Positions 8,918 through 17,638 of a stretch of DNA of 64,000 bases are shown here, piece after piece. The translations under genes and the position numbers were made by a program. Each line of letters starts with the position of its first letter. The first letter of the stretch is position 1. The stretch is from Pseudomonas lurida (GTDB lineage: Bacteria > Pseudomonadota > Gammaproteobacteria > Pseudomonadales > Pseudomonadaceae), in assembly GCF_013522705.1 (NCBI RefSeq), contig NZ_JAAMRE010000018.1, positions 1 to 64,000 on the forward strand, given 5' to 3'. The notes below the pieces were generated by a model, which was not told where the DNA came from, did not search any database, and saw only the letters and a program-made list of their open reading frames with translations.

Positions 8918-10426
8918 TCAGGGCTTGTTGGGAATACCGTACTTGCGCAGTCGATGGGCAATGGCCGTGTGCGAAGTTTGCAGGCGGCTGGCCAGTTGGC
9001 GCGTCGAGGGGTAGCTGGTGTAGAGCTTTTCCAGTAGGTCGCGCTCGAAGTCTTCCACGGCCTGTTCCAGGCTGTCGACCTCACCATCGCTCTGACGCGC
9101 GACGGAGGTGCCGGCGATGTCCAGGTCGCCGATGTCCACCAGGCTGCTTTCGCAGATCGCCGCCGCGCGAAAGATCACGTTCTGCAACTGGCGCACGTTG
9201 CCCGGCCAGCGGTTGCCCAGCAGCGCCGGGTAGGTGCCGGGCGCCAGGCGGCACACCGGACGCTGGATCTGCGCGCAGGCCTGCTGCATGAAATAGCGCG
9301 CCAGCAGCAGAATGTCCTGACCACGTTGGCGCAGGGGCGGCACTTCCACGTTGAGCACATTGAGGCGATAGAACAGGTCTTCGCGGAAGGTGCCCTCGCT
9401 GACCATTTTTTCCAGGTCGCGGTGCGTGGCGCTGAGGATGCGCACGTTGACCTTCACCTCACGGTCGCCACCGACGCGCCGGAAGCTGCCGTCGTTAAGA
9501 AAACGCAGCAGTTTGGCTTGCAGGTACGGTGACATTTCGCCGATTTCATCGAGAAATACCGTGCCCTGGTTGGCCAGCTCCATGAGCCCCGGTTTGCCGC
9601 CGCGCTGCGCGCCGGTAAAGGCGCCGGGGGCGTAGCCGAACAATTCGCTCTCGGCCAGGTTTTCCGGCAGCGCCGCGCAGTTCAACGCCAGGAACGGCGC
9701 ACTGGCGCGTGCGCTGATGGCGTGGCAGGCGCGGGCCACCAGTTCCTTGCCGGTACCGGTTTCGCCCTGGATCAACAACGGCGCGTCCAGCGCCGCCACC
9801 CGTTGTGCGCGGGCCTTGAGCGTGCGGATGACCGGGGACTCGCCCAGCAGCGCATCGAAGCCTTCGGCATGGTCGTGGTGCAGGGCCGACAGTTGTTCGC
9901 CGATGCGGTTGGGCTGGTAGAGGGTGAGCAGGGCGCCGGCGTCGGTGATGGGTGTGGCGTCAAGCAACCAGGTTTGGCCGTTGACGCTGATTTCGCGCAG
10001 CGGCAGGCGAAAGCCTACCTCCAGCAAGGTCTCCAGCAGGGCCGCGTCATTGAACAGCGCGCTGATGCTTTCGCCGGCCGGTTCGCGCCCGTACAGCGCG
10101 ATCAACGCCGGGTTGGCCAGCAGGATCTTGCCGGCGCTGTCCACGGCCAGCACCGGGTCGGTCATGGCGGCCAGCAGGGCGTCGAGTTGCAGGTGGCGGC
10201 GTTGGCCGGGGAGGATGTCCACCACGGTCACTGCTTGCACGCCCTGCACGCTGAACAGCGCGTCACGCAGTTCTTCAAGTACTTCGGCACTCAACGTCGG
10301 TGCATCGATATAGACGTTGGGCGGCACCATTTCCACCGCATCCAGGTTGAGGTTACGCCCGCCGAGCAAGGCCAGGACTTCCTGGGTAATGCCGACGCGG
10401 TCGATGAAGCTGACGTGGATACGCAT
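8918..10426 (-). CDS. gcsR: Sigma-54 dependent TyrR-like regulator GcsR
   Basis: Enhancer-binding activator of the glycine cleavage operon. Domains in the 502 residues: ACT amino-acid sensor (about 1-75), PAS (about 80-170), AAA+ with Walker A GETGTGKE at 221-228 and the sigma-54 contact loop GAFTGA at 268-273, and a C-terminal TyrR-type HTH (RQLASRLQTSHTAIAHRLRKYG). Unlike enteric TyrR, the GAFTGA loop is intact, so it should be a true sigma-54 activator. PhhR, the phenylalanine regulator, has the same architecture, but position directly upstream of gcvH and the matching sites favour GcsR. It reads in the same direction as the operon but is separated by the promoter region. Confidence 0.9.
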   Translation of the reverse strand: MRIHVSFIDRVGITQEVLALLGGRNLNLDAVEMVPPNVYIDAPTLSAEVLEELRDALFSVQGVQAVTVVDILPGQRRHLQLDALLAAMTDPVLAVDSAGKILLANPALIALYGREPAGESISALFNDAALLETLLEVGFRLPLREISVNGQTWLLDATPITDAGALLTLYQPNRIGEQLSALHHDHAEGFDALLGESPVIRTLKARAQRVAALDAPLLIQGETGTGKELVARACHAISARASAPFLALNCAALPENLAESELFGYAPGAFTGAQRGGKPGLMELANQGTVFLDEIGEMSPYLQAKLLRFLNDGSFRRVGGDREVKVNVRILSATHRDLEKMVSEGTFREDLFYRLNVLNVEVPPLRQRGQDILLLARYFMQQACAQIQRPVCRLAPGTYPALLGNRWPGNVRQLQNVIFRAAAICESSLVDIGDLDIAGTSVARQSDGEVDSLEQAVEDFERDLLEKLYTSYPSTRQLASRLQTSHTAIAHRLRKYGIPNKP

Positions 10427-10491
10427 GAGGTGGCGTTGGATTCTGGGATGCGGAGGGTGCCCAGTATGCCTTGCAGGCGATAGAGATCAAA

Positions 10492-10518
10492 CTGGGAGGG
10501 AGCTTGCCCCCTCCCACA
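10492..10518. repeat. REP-type palindrome downstream of the DUF5064 gene
   Basis: GGGAGGG (10494-10500) and CCCTCCC (10509-10515) flank AGCTTGCC. This is the common P. fluorescens extragenic palindrome core. It lies between gcsR and the 3' end of the arc operon and may act as its terminator hairpin. Related single copies lie near 8870, 11905 and 40744. Confidence 0.7.
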
Positions 10519-10549
10519 GATCGAACGGTAGTGGGTCAGCGCGACCGGA

Positions 10550-10912
10550 TTATCCCAGGTGTTCGGGTTTGACCGGATCGCCCGATTTCACGTCCAACTG
10601 ATGCCGCACGTCCTCGAACATCAGGTCGTACTGCTTGTGCATTGAGCCATTGAGTACGGCCATCTTCGGCATCCCATATTTCTGCGCAATGTTCATCGCA
10701 TGCCGGGCAAAGTCGAAGGCCTGGTCTTTGGGCAAAAAGAACTCTTCCTTGAGGTCCTGGCCCTGGACCGAACCGTGCAGTTTGAACAGCATGCCCTTAC
10801 CTTCCTTTGGGTCCTGGCTGACTTCGTAATCGATGCACAGGTTGTAGCTGTAGTCATCCTTGTTCAACGCGTGGCGTTCGACGTGCAAGTGTCCCGGTTC
10901 AAAGGTAGCCAT
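10550..10912 (-). CDS. DUF5064 family protein
   Basis: A 120-residue soluble protein of unknown function that I recognise as DUF5064-like, a family seen mainly in Pseudomonas. It has no signal peptide or membrane segment. The sequence is mixed alpha/beta, with motifs such as GKGMLFKLHGSVQG and FDFARHAMNIAQKYG. The start ATG has a good site (GGAGATTCGCCT) and lies 18 bases after the arcC stop, so it is probably the last gene of the arc operon. A role in arginine fermentation is only suggested by position. Confidence 0.75.
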   Translation of the reverse strand: MATFEPGHLHVERHALNKDDYSYNLCIDYEVSQDPKEGKGMLFKLHGSVQGQDLKEEFFLPKDQAFDFARHAMNIAQKYGMPKMAVLNGSMHKQYDLMFEDVRHQLDVKSGDPVKPEHLG

Positions 10913-10930
10913 AGGCGAATCTCCTCTACT

Positions 10931-11860
10931 TCACAGATAGGTGATGCCAGGTGTCGCCGTGCTGATGCGTGTACCGGCGGTGCCCTGGACGATGGCTTCG
11001 ATGTCCGAGAGTGAACCGATCACGGCGGTTTTGCCAGTGCGGCGGGCGAACTCGCAGGCGGCCTGTACCTTGGGCCCCATGGAGCCGGCGGCGAAGCCGA
11101 GTTTTTCCATGTCGTCGGGGTGGGCCTGGCCGATGGCCTTCTGGGTCGGCTTGCCATAATCGATAAAGGCTGCGTTGACGTCGGTGGCGATCACCAGCAA
11201 GTCCGCGTCCAGTTGCGTGGCCAGCAGCGACGAGCACAGGTCTTTGTCGATCACGGCCTCGATGCCCTGCAGTTTGCCGTCTTCGCCATACATCGTCGGG
11301 ATGCCGCCGCCGCCGGCGCAGATCACGATGGCGCTTTTTTCCAGCAGCCACTTGATCGGGCGAATTTCAAAGATGCGTTTGGGGCGTGGGCTGGCGACCA
11401 CGCGGCGGTATTTATCGCCGTCCGGGGCAATCGCCCAGCCTTTTTCAGCGGCGAGTTTTTCCGCTTCGTCCTTGGAATACACGGGGCCGATGGGCTTGGT
11501 GGGGTGCTTGAACGCCGGGTCGTTGGCGTCCACTTCCACCTGGGTGAGCAGGGTAGCGAACGGCACTTCAAAGTCCAGCAGGTTGCCCAGTTCCTGTTCG
11601 ATGATGTAGCCGATCATGCCTTCGGTTTCGGCGCCCAGCACGTCCAGCGGGTAGGGCGAGACGCTGGTGTAGGCCGCCGCCTGCAACGACAGCAGGCCGA
11701 CCTGCGGGCCATTGCCGTGGGCGATCACCAGCTCGTTGCCGGGGTGGATCTTGGCGATCTGTTCGGTGGCGATGCGGATATTGGCGCGTTGGTTGTCCGC
11801 GGTCATGGGTTCACCACGGCGGAGCAGGGCGTTACCGCCCAGGGCTACGACGATGCGCAT
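10931..11860 (-). CDS. arcC: Carbamate kinase ArcC
   Basis: Third enzyme of the arginine deiminase pathway: carbamoyl phosphate plus ADP gives ATP, CO2 and ammonia. The protein begins MRIVVALGGNALLRRGEPM, the canonical amino-acid-kinase start, and has HGNGPQVGLL and AGGGGIP nucleotide-binding loops. An in-frame extension back to 12016 runs into arcB and is spurious; the ATG at 11860 with the upstream AAGGACATTC gives 309 residues, the family norm. It follows arcB by 88 bases, a gap holding a REP-like hairpin. Confidence 0.96.
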   Translation of the reverse strand: MRIVVALGGNALLRRGEPMTADNQRANIRIATEQIAKIHPGNELVIAHGNGPQVGLLSLQAAAYTSVSPYPLDVLGAETEGMIGYIIEQELGNLLDFEVPFATLLTQVEVDANDPAFKHPTKPIGPVYSKDEAEKLAAEKGWAIAPDGDKYRRVVASPRPKRIFEIRPIKWLLEKSAIVICAGGGGIPTMYGEDGKLQGIEAVIDKDLCSSLLATQLDADLLVIATDVNAAFIDYGKPTQKAIGQAHPDDMEKLGFAAGSMGPKVQAACEFARRTGKTAVIGSLSDIEAIVQGTAGTRISTATPGITYL

Positions 11861-11904
11861 AAAGAATGTCCTTCCAAAGTTCGATGTTGCGAACACAGGA
11901 CCAA

Positions 11905-11931
11905 TGTGGGCGGGGGCAGGCCCCTCCCACA
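11905..11931. repeat. REP-like hairpin between arcB and arcC
   Basis: TGTGGG at 11905 and CCCACA at 11926-11931 enclose GC-rich inner arms (CGGGGGC/GGCCCC). It is the same family as the palindrome at 10492. Inside an operon it may tune the ratio of arcB to arcC mRNA. Confidence 0.6.
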
Positions 11932-11948
11932 CTTCACCCGTGTAGCCT

Positions 11949-12959
11949 TTAGATATCCGCCAGCGCCGATACCAGAATCGCCTTGATGGTGTGCATGCGG
12001 TTTTCCGCCTGCTCAAAGGCGATGTTGGCCGGCGACTCGAACACCTCTTCGGTCACCTCCACACCATTGGCCAGGTTCGGGTAGCGCGCGGCGATGTCTT
12101 TGCCGACCTTGGTTTCGCTGTTGTGGAACGCCGGCAGGCAGTGCATGAATTTCACTCGAGGGTTGCCCGAGGCTTTCATCATCTGGGCGTTGACCTGGTA
12201 CGGCAGCAGTTGCTCGATGCGCTCGTCCCACGCTTCCACCGGTTCGCCCATGGACACCCAGATATCGGTGTGGATGAAGTCCACGCCTTTCACGGCTTCT
12301 TTGGGGTCTTCGGTGATGGTGATGCGCGCGCCGCTTTCCTCGGCGAAGGCCTGGCATTGCTTGATGAAATCTTCATGGGGCCACAGGGCTTTCGGCGCGC
12401 CGATGCGCACGTCCATGCCGAGCTTGGCGCCGATCATCAGCAGCGAGTTGCCCATGTTGTAGCGCGCGTCGCCCAGGTAGGCGTAGCTGATGTCATGCAG
12501 CGGTTTGTCGCTGTGTTCGCGCATGGTCAGTGTGTCGGCGATCATTTGGGTGGGGTGGAACTCGGCGGTGAGGCCGTTGAACACCGGCACGCCGGCAAAC
12601 TTGGCCAGTTCTTCGACGATTTCCTGTTCGAAGCCACGGTACTCGATGGCATCGAACATCCGGCCAAGCACGCGCGCGGTGTCTTTCATGCTTTCTTTGT
12701 GGCCGATCTGCGACGACACGGGGTCGATGTAGGTGACGTGCGCGCCCTGGTCATGGGCCGCCACTTCGAACGCGCAGCGGGTGCGGGTGGAGGTTTTTTC
12801 GAAAATCAGCGCGATGTTCTTGCCTTGCAGGTGCGGACGCTCAGTGCCGGTGTACTTGGCGCGCTTGAGGTCGCGGGACAGGTCCAGCAGGTAATGCAGC
12901 TCACGGGTGGTGTGGTGCATCAGCGACAGCAGGCTGCGGTTGCGCATATTGAAAGCCAT
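11949..12959 (-). CDS. arcB: Catabolic ornithine carbamoyltransferase ArcB
   Basis: Phosphorolyses citrulline to ornithine and carbamoyl phosphate in the arginine deiminase pathway. The 336-residue protein has the carbamoyl-phosphate motif STRTRCAFEVAA, the HPTQ motif in EFHPTQMIADTLTM, and the ornithine-binding MHCLPAFHN. The long catabolic form and position between arcA and arcC distinguish it from biosynthetic ArgF. RBS AGGAGATCCATC precedes the ATG. Confidence 0.97.
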   Translation of the reverse strand: MAFNMRNRSLLSLMHHTTRELHYLLDLSRDLKRAKYTGTERPHLQGKNIALIFEKTSTRTRCAFEVAAHDQGAHVTYIDPVSSQIGHKESMKDTARVLGRMFDAIEYRGFEQEIVEELAKFAGVPVFNGLTAEFHPTQMIADTLTMREHSDKPLHDISYAYLGDARYNMGNSLLMIGAKLGMDVRIGAPKALWPHEDFIKQCQAFAEESGARITITEDPKEAVKGVDFIHTDIWVSMGEPVEAWDERIEQLLPYQVNAQMMKASGNPRVKFMHCLPAFHNSETKVGKDIAARYPNLANGVEVTEEVFESPANIAFEQAENRMHTIKAILVSALADI

Positions 12960-13028
12960 GATGGATCTCCTTCTGTTTAGGTTATCCCCATGGCCGGCGC
13001 CTTATGAGCGGCGGCCATGGCTTGAAAA

Positions 13029-14285
13029 TTAGTAGTCGATTGGGTCGCGGATGATCGGGCAGGTCATGCAGTGGCCGCCGCCACGGCCACGGCCGAGTTC
13101 ACCGGCGCTGATGGTGATGACTTCCACGCCGGCCTTGCGCAGCAGGGTATTGGTGTAGGTGTTGCGGTCGTAGCCGATTACCACGCCCGGCTCCACGGCC
13201 ACCACGTTGTTGCCGTCGTCCCACTGCTCGCGCTCGGCGGCGAAGCTGTTGCCGCCGGTCTCGACCACGCGCAGGGCCTTGAGGTTGAGCGCCGCGGCCA
13301 CGGTCTCGACGAAGTTGGTTTTCTCCCGCTGGATATCGATACCGTGCGGCTTGCTCTCGTCAGGACGCAGGGTAAACGGCACGATCTGATTGACCACTTC
13401 AGGGAAGATGGTGACCAGGTCGCGGTCGCAGAAGCTGAACACGGTGTCCAGGTGCATCGCTGCGCGGGACTTCGGCAGGCCGGCGACGATCACGCGCTCC
13501 ACGGCGTTGTTCTTGAACAGGTTGCGCGCCAGCTGGCCGATGGCCTGGTGGGACGAGCGCTCGCCCATGCCGATCAATACCACGCCATTGCCGATCGGCA
13601 TCACGTCACCGCCTTCAAGCGTGGCGGCGCCATGCTCCTGGTCAGGGTCGCCGTACCAGATCTGGAAGTCGGCGTTGGTGAACTCGGGGTGGAATTTGTA
13701 GATGGCGCTGGTCAGCAGGGTTTCCTGACGTCGCGCCGGCCAGTACATCGGGTTGAGGGTCACGCCGCCGTAGATCCAGCAGGTGGTGTCGCGGGTGAAC
13801 TGAGTGTTGGGCAGCGGCGGCAGGATGAAGCTGGAGTGGCCGAGGAATTCGCGGAACATCTCGATGGTGCGGCCACCGAAGCTGCTCGGCAGGTCATCGG
13901 CCGACACGCCGCCGATCAGGAACTCGGCGATTTTGCGCGGCTCCAGGCTGCGCAGCCAAGAGCCGACTTCATCGACCAGGCCCAGGCCTACCGTGTTGGC
14001 GGTGATCTTGCGCGCCAGGATCCAGTCCAGCGCCTCAGGGAGGGCGACGATATCGGTCAGCAGGTTGTGCATTTCCAGCACATCAATGTCCCGCTCGCGC
14101 ATCTTGGTGACGAAATCGAAATGGTCGCGCTTGGCCTGCGCCACCCACAGCACGTCATCGAACAGCAGTTCATCGCAGTTGTTGGGGGTCAGCCGCTGGT
14201 GGGCCAAACCGGGGGAGCACACCATGACTTTGCGCAGTTTGCCGGCTTCGGAGTGGACGCCGTACTTCACTTTTTCCGTGGTCAT
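13029..14285 (-). CDS. arcA: Arginine deiminase ArcA
   Basis: Hydrolyses arginine to citrulline and ammonia. The 418-residue protein starts MTTEKVKYGVHSEAGKLRKVM, behind GGAGGATCTGAA. A frame extension to 14309 lacks a ribosome site. Active-site residues of the family are visible: ARKI/LTRD-type regions, HLDTVFSF (His), and the catalytic Cys in GRGRGGGHCMTCPI near the C-terminus. It follows arcD by 24 bases in the arcDABC order known from P. aeruginosa. Confidence 0.97.
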   Translation of the reverse strand: MTTEKVKYGVHSEAGKLRKVMVCSPGLAHQRLTPNNCDELLFDDVLWVAQAKRDHFDFVTKMRERDIDVLEMHNLLTDIVALPEALDWILARKITANTVGLGLVDEVGSWLRSLEPRKIAEFLIGGVSADDLPSSFGGRTIEMFREFLGHSSFILPPLPNTQFTRDTTCWIYGGVTLNPMYWPARRQETLLTSAIYKFHPEFTNADFQIWYGDPDQEHGAATLEGGDVMPIGNGVVLIGMGERSSHQAIGQLARNLFKNNAVERVIVAGLPKSRAAMHLDTVFSFCDRDLVTIFPEVVNQIVPFTLRPDESKPHGIDIQREKTNFVETVAAALNLKALRVVETGGNSFAAEREQWDDGNNVVAVEPGVVIGYDRNTYTNTLLRKAGVEVITISAGELGRGRGGGHCMTCPIIRDPIDY

Positions 14286-14309
14286 TTCAGATCCTCCAAT
14301 GAACAACAA

Positions 14310-15737
14310 TTACAAGGTCAGGAAGCCGTCGTAGAGCCCGTAGGCAGCCACCAGGGCGCCTATGACTACCGCGGCGAAAATCAGCTTCTCGACGTTGGTG
14401 AAAATCGGTTTGCCCAGTTCATGCTTGGCCTTGGCGAACAGAATCGCGCCGGGCGCATAGAGCAGGGCGGACAGCAGCAGGTACTTGATGCCGCCGGCGT
14501 AGAGCAGCCAGATCGCGTAGATCAGCGCGACGGCGCCGATGAACAGGTCTTTTTTGCGCTCGGCCAGGGCGTTTTCGTAGGTCTCGCCACGCACCGCCAG
14601 CAGCAGCGCGTAGGCCGCCGACCACAGGTAAGGCACCAGGATCATCGAGGTGGCGAGGTAGATCAGCGACAGGTACGTACTGGCGGAAAACAGTGTGATT
14701 ACCAGGAACAGCTGGACCATGGCGTTGGTCAGCCACAGTGCGTTGGTCGGCACGTGGTTGGCGTTTTCCTTGCGCAGGAACGCCGGCATGGTGTGGTCCT
14801 TGGCGGCGGCGAACATGATCTCCGCGCACAGCAGCACCCATGACAGCAACGCGCCCAGCAGCGAGATAATCAGGCCGACGCTGATCAACACCGCGCCCCA
14901 GTGGCCGACCACGTGCTCCAGCACAGCGGCCATCGATGGGTTCTGCAGCTTGGCCAGTTCCGGTTGGGTCATGATGCCCAGGGACAGCACGTTCACCAGC
15001 ATCAGGAACAACAGCACCGTGATGAACCCGATCACGGTGGCCTTGCCCACGTCACTGCGTTTTTCAGCGCGTGCCGAGAAGATGCTCGCGCCCTCGATGC
15101 CGATGAACACCCATACGGTGACCAGCATCATGTTGCGCACCTGGTTCATCACACTGCCCAGGTCCGGGTTTTTCACGCCCCAGATGTCAGCGGTGAAGAT
15201 GTCCAGCTTGAACGCGAACAGGGCGATCAACACGAACAGCACCAGCGGCACCACCTTGGCGACGGTGGTCACCAGGTTGATGAACGCCGCTTCCTTGATG
15301 CCGCGCAGCACCAGGAAATGCACGGCCCACAGCAACACCGAGGCGCCGATCACCGCCGCTGGCGTATTGCCTTCGCCGAAGATCGGAAAGAAATAGCCCA
15401 GGGTGCTGAACAACAGCACGAAGTAGCCGACGTTACCCAGCCAGGCGCTGATCCAATAACCCCAGGCCGATGAAAAGCCCATGTAGTCGCCAAACCCGGC
15501 CTTGGCGTAGGCGTACACGCCGCCGTCGAGGTCGGGCTTGCGATTGGCCAGGGTCTGGAACACGAATGCCAGGGTCAGCATGCCGATCGCGGTAATGACC
15601 CAGCCGATCAATACCGCGCCCACATCGGCGCTCGCGGCCATGTTTTGCGGCAGTGAAAAGATGCCGCCGCCGATCATCGAACCGACGACAAGTGCAACCA
15701 GGGCGCCTAATCGAAGTTTTCCGGGAGATTCAGACAT
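14310..15737 (-). CDS. arcD: Arginine/ornithine antiporter ArcD
   Basis: Inner-membrane exchanger of the APC superfamily that brings in arginine against ornithine, so the pathway yields ATP without transport cost. The 475-residue protein has about 12-13 membrane segments and the family GSMIGGGIFSLPQN loop in TM1. The ATG at 15737 (MSESPGKLRLG) is chosen over the frame start at 15794 for similarity to the paralogue. It is the first gene of the arc operon, with 446 bases of shared upstream DNA to a divergent paralogue. Confidence 0.93.
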   Translation of the reverse strand: MSESPGKLRLGALVALVVGSMIGGGIFSLPQNMAASADVGAVLIGWVITAIGMLTLAFVFQTLANRKPDLDGGVYAYAKAGFGDYMGFSSAWGYWISAWLGNVGYFVLLFSTLGYFFPIFGEGNTPAAVIGASVLLWAVHFLVLRGIKEAAFINLVTTVAKVVPLVLFVLIALFAFKLDIFTADIWGVKNPDLGSVMNQVRNMMLVTVWVFIGIEGASIFSARAEKRSDVGKATVIGFITVLLFLMLVNVLSLGIMTQPELAKLQNPSMAAVLEHVVGHWGAVLISVGLIISLLGALLSWVLLCAEIMFAAAKDHTMPAFLRKENANHVPTNALWLTNAMVQLFLVITLFSASTYLSLIYLATSMILVPYLWSAAYALLLAVRGETYENALAERKKDLFIGAVALIYAIWLLYAGGIKYLLLSALLYAPGAILFAKAKHELGKPIFTNVEKLIFAAVVIGALVAAYGLYDGFLTL

Positions 15738-16183
15738 TGCATGACTCCAATGCAGGAGAAGAGAGGCCACAGAATAAATCCGTAAGCTGATCAAACAGCT
15801 GACTCAGATCACTTCATTGGCACATTCCATTGCGAATTAATGACTTAACGGCGACCCTGTACGCACGGATTTTCCCGCAGAGGCTTGTTCCAGAGCGCTT
15901 TGTGCGTTGGAATTAATCATTTAGTGCAAGGCATGGGGTTTGAAGCTAGACGGGATTGCCAAATGTGCAAACTTTTTCGACGCTGACCGCGAACAAGCGC
16001 GCAATGATTTAAAGTGTGCGCCGTATTTAAATTCTAAATAAGCCTAAACTCGAACATCTGTCATGCGCTTGCGTTATGAGCATGGCGAAATAGTGGCGCC
16101 GTAAACAAGCGCTACACTCGCTTAGTTAAATTAAGTTGGATGCACAGTTGTCGACTCAAGTGGTTATTCAGTCAGGAGTACTC
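15738..16183. promoter_or_regulatory. Divergent promoter region between the two arcD-type genes
   Basis: About 446 AT-rich bases without a gene. It should contain the arc operon promoter (minus strand) and the promoter for the second antiporter (plus strand). Anr control, expected for an arc operon, would need TTGAT-N4-ATCAA; the nearest sequence is TTGGAATTAATCAT at 15907-15920, which matches 7 of 10 defined bases and is only a weak candidate. CAGGAG before the ATG at 16184 is a good ribosome site. Confidence 0.5.
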
Positions 16184-17611
16184 ATGTCTCAAACAAGCGA
16201 GAAACTTCGCCTCAGCGGCCTGATCGCGTTGGTGGTGGGGTCCATGATCGGTGGGGGAATTTTCTCGTTGCCGCAGAACATGGCGGCACGTGCCGAAGTG
16301 GGCGCGGTGTTGATCGGCTGGGCGATCACTGCCGTGGGCATGCTGACCCTGGCCTTCGTGTTCCAGACCCTGGCCAACCGCAAACCGGAGCTGGACTCCG
16401 GGGTGTATGCCTACGCCAAGGCCGGCTTTGGCGACTACATGGGCTTTTCATCGGCCTGGGGTTACTGGATCAGCGCCTGGATGGGTAACGTCGGCTACTT
16501 CGTCTTGCTGTTCAGCACCCTCGGCTATTTCTTCCCGGTCTTCGGTCAGGGCAACACCCCGGTGGCCATCGGCTGCGCCTCGTTGTTGCTGTGGGCTGTG
16601 CATTTCCTGGTGCTGCGCGGCATCAAGGAAGCGGCGTTCATCAACCAGATCACCACCATCGCAAAAATCGTCCCGCTGCTGATGTTTATCGTGATCGCCG
16701 CCGTGGCGTTCAAGGCTGACGTGTTCACCCGGGATATCTGGGGCCTGGGCAACCCGCAGATCGGCGGGGTGGTGGAGCAGGTGCGCAACATGATGCTGGT
16801 CACCGTGTTTGTGTTTATCGGCATTGAAGGCGCCAGCGTGTATTCGGCGCGGGCCGAGAAACGTGCCGACGTAGGGCGAGCCACGGTGATCGGTTTTCTC
16901 GGCGTGCTGGCGCTGTTAGTGCTGGTGAATGTGCTGTCCCTGGGTATCATGAGCCAGCCGGAGTTGGCGGGGCTGCAGAACCCGTCGCTGGCCGGGGTGC
17001 TTGAGCGCATCGTCGGGCCGTGGGGCGCGCTGTTGATCAGCGTCGGGCTGGCAGTGTCGCTGCTCGGTGCGTTGCTGTCCTGGGCACTGTTGTGCGCGGA
17101 AATTCTGTACGCCACGGCCCATGACAAGACCATGCCGGCGTTCCTCAAAAAGGAAAACGCCAACCAGGTGCCGGTCAACGCGCTGTGGCTGACCAACCTG
17201 ATGATCCAGGCATTCCTGGTGATCACGCTGTTTTCCCACAGCACCTACACCAAGCTGATCTACCTGGCTTCTTCGATGATTCTGGTGCCGTACCTGTGGT
17301 CGGCGGCGTACGCAGTGTTGCTGAGCGGGCGCGGCGAGACCTATCAAGACGCGCCCCGCGAGCGCCTCAAAGACTTGCTTATCGGCCTGATCGCCCTCGG
17401 TTATGCGATCTGGCTGCTGTATGCCGGAGGTCTGAAGTACCTGCTGTTGTCGGCGTTGCTCTACGCGCCCGGTGTGATCCTGTTCGCCCTGGCCAAGCGC
17501 GAACAGGCTCTACCGTTGTTTACCCACGTGGAAAAAGGCATTTTCAGCTGCGTGATCGCCGGCGCGGGCCTGGCGGCATACGGGTTATACAGCGGGGTAT
17601 TGTCATTGTGA
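16184..17611 (+). CDS. Second ArcD-type arginine/ornithine antiporter paralogue
   Basis: A 475-residue APC-superfamily antiporter, the same length as the divergent ArcD and very similar throughout, including GSMIGGGIFSLPQNMAA, SAWGYWISAW and YSARAEKRADVG. Start at 16184 (MSQTSEKLRLSG), preceded by CAGGAG; the longer frame start at 16136 has no site. It probably arose by duplication with inversion. Substrate may be arginine, ornithine or a related basic amino acid or amine; the sequence alone does not tell. It is read alone, away from the arc operon. Confidence 0.85.
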   Translation: MSQTSEKLRLSGLIALVVGSMIGGGIFSLPQNMAARAEVGAVLIGWAITAVGMLTLAFVFQTLANRKPELDSGVYAYAKAGFGDYMGFSSAWGYWISAWMGNVGYFVLLFSTLGYFFPVFGQGNTPVAIGCASLLLWAVHFLVLRGIKEAAFINQITTIAKIVPLLMFIVIAAVAFKADVFTRDIWGLGNPQIGGVVEQVRNMMLVTVFVFIGIEGASVYSARAEKRADVGRATVIGFLGVLALLVLVNVLSLGIMSQPELAGLQNPSLAGVLERIVGPWGALLISVGLAVSLLGALLSWALLCAEILYATAHDKTMPAFLKKENANQVPVNALWLTNLMIQAFLVITLFSHSTYTKLIYLASSMILVPYLWSAAYAVLLSGRGETYQDAPRERLKDLLIGLIALGYAIWLLYAGGLKYLLLSALLYAPGVILFALAKREQALPLFTHVEKGIFSCVIAGAGLAAYGLYSGVLSL

Positions 17612-17638
17612 CGGGCAGCCGTACGCCTGGACGGTCGA

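Noticed and set aside
15907..15920. TTGGAATTAATCAT as an Anr box for arcD
   Set aside because: Only 7 of 10 defined bases match and the distance to arcD is long. Mentioned as a weak candidate in the intergenic entry; no better match was found.
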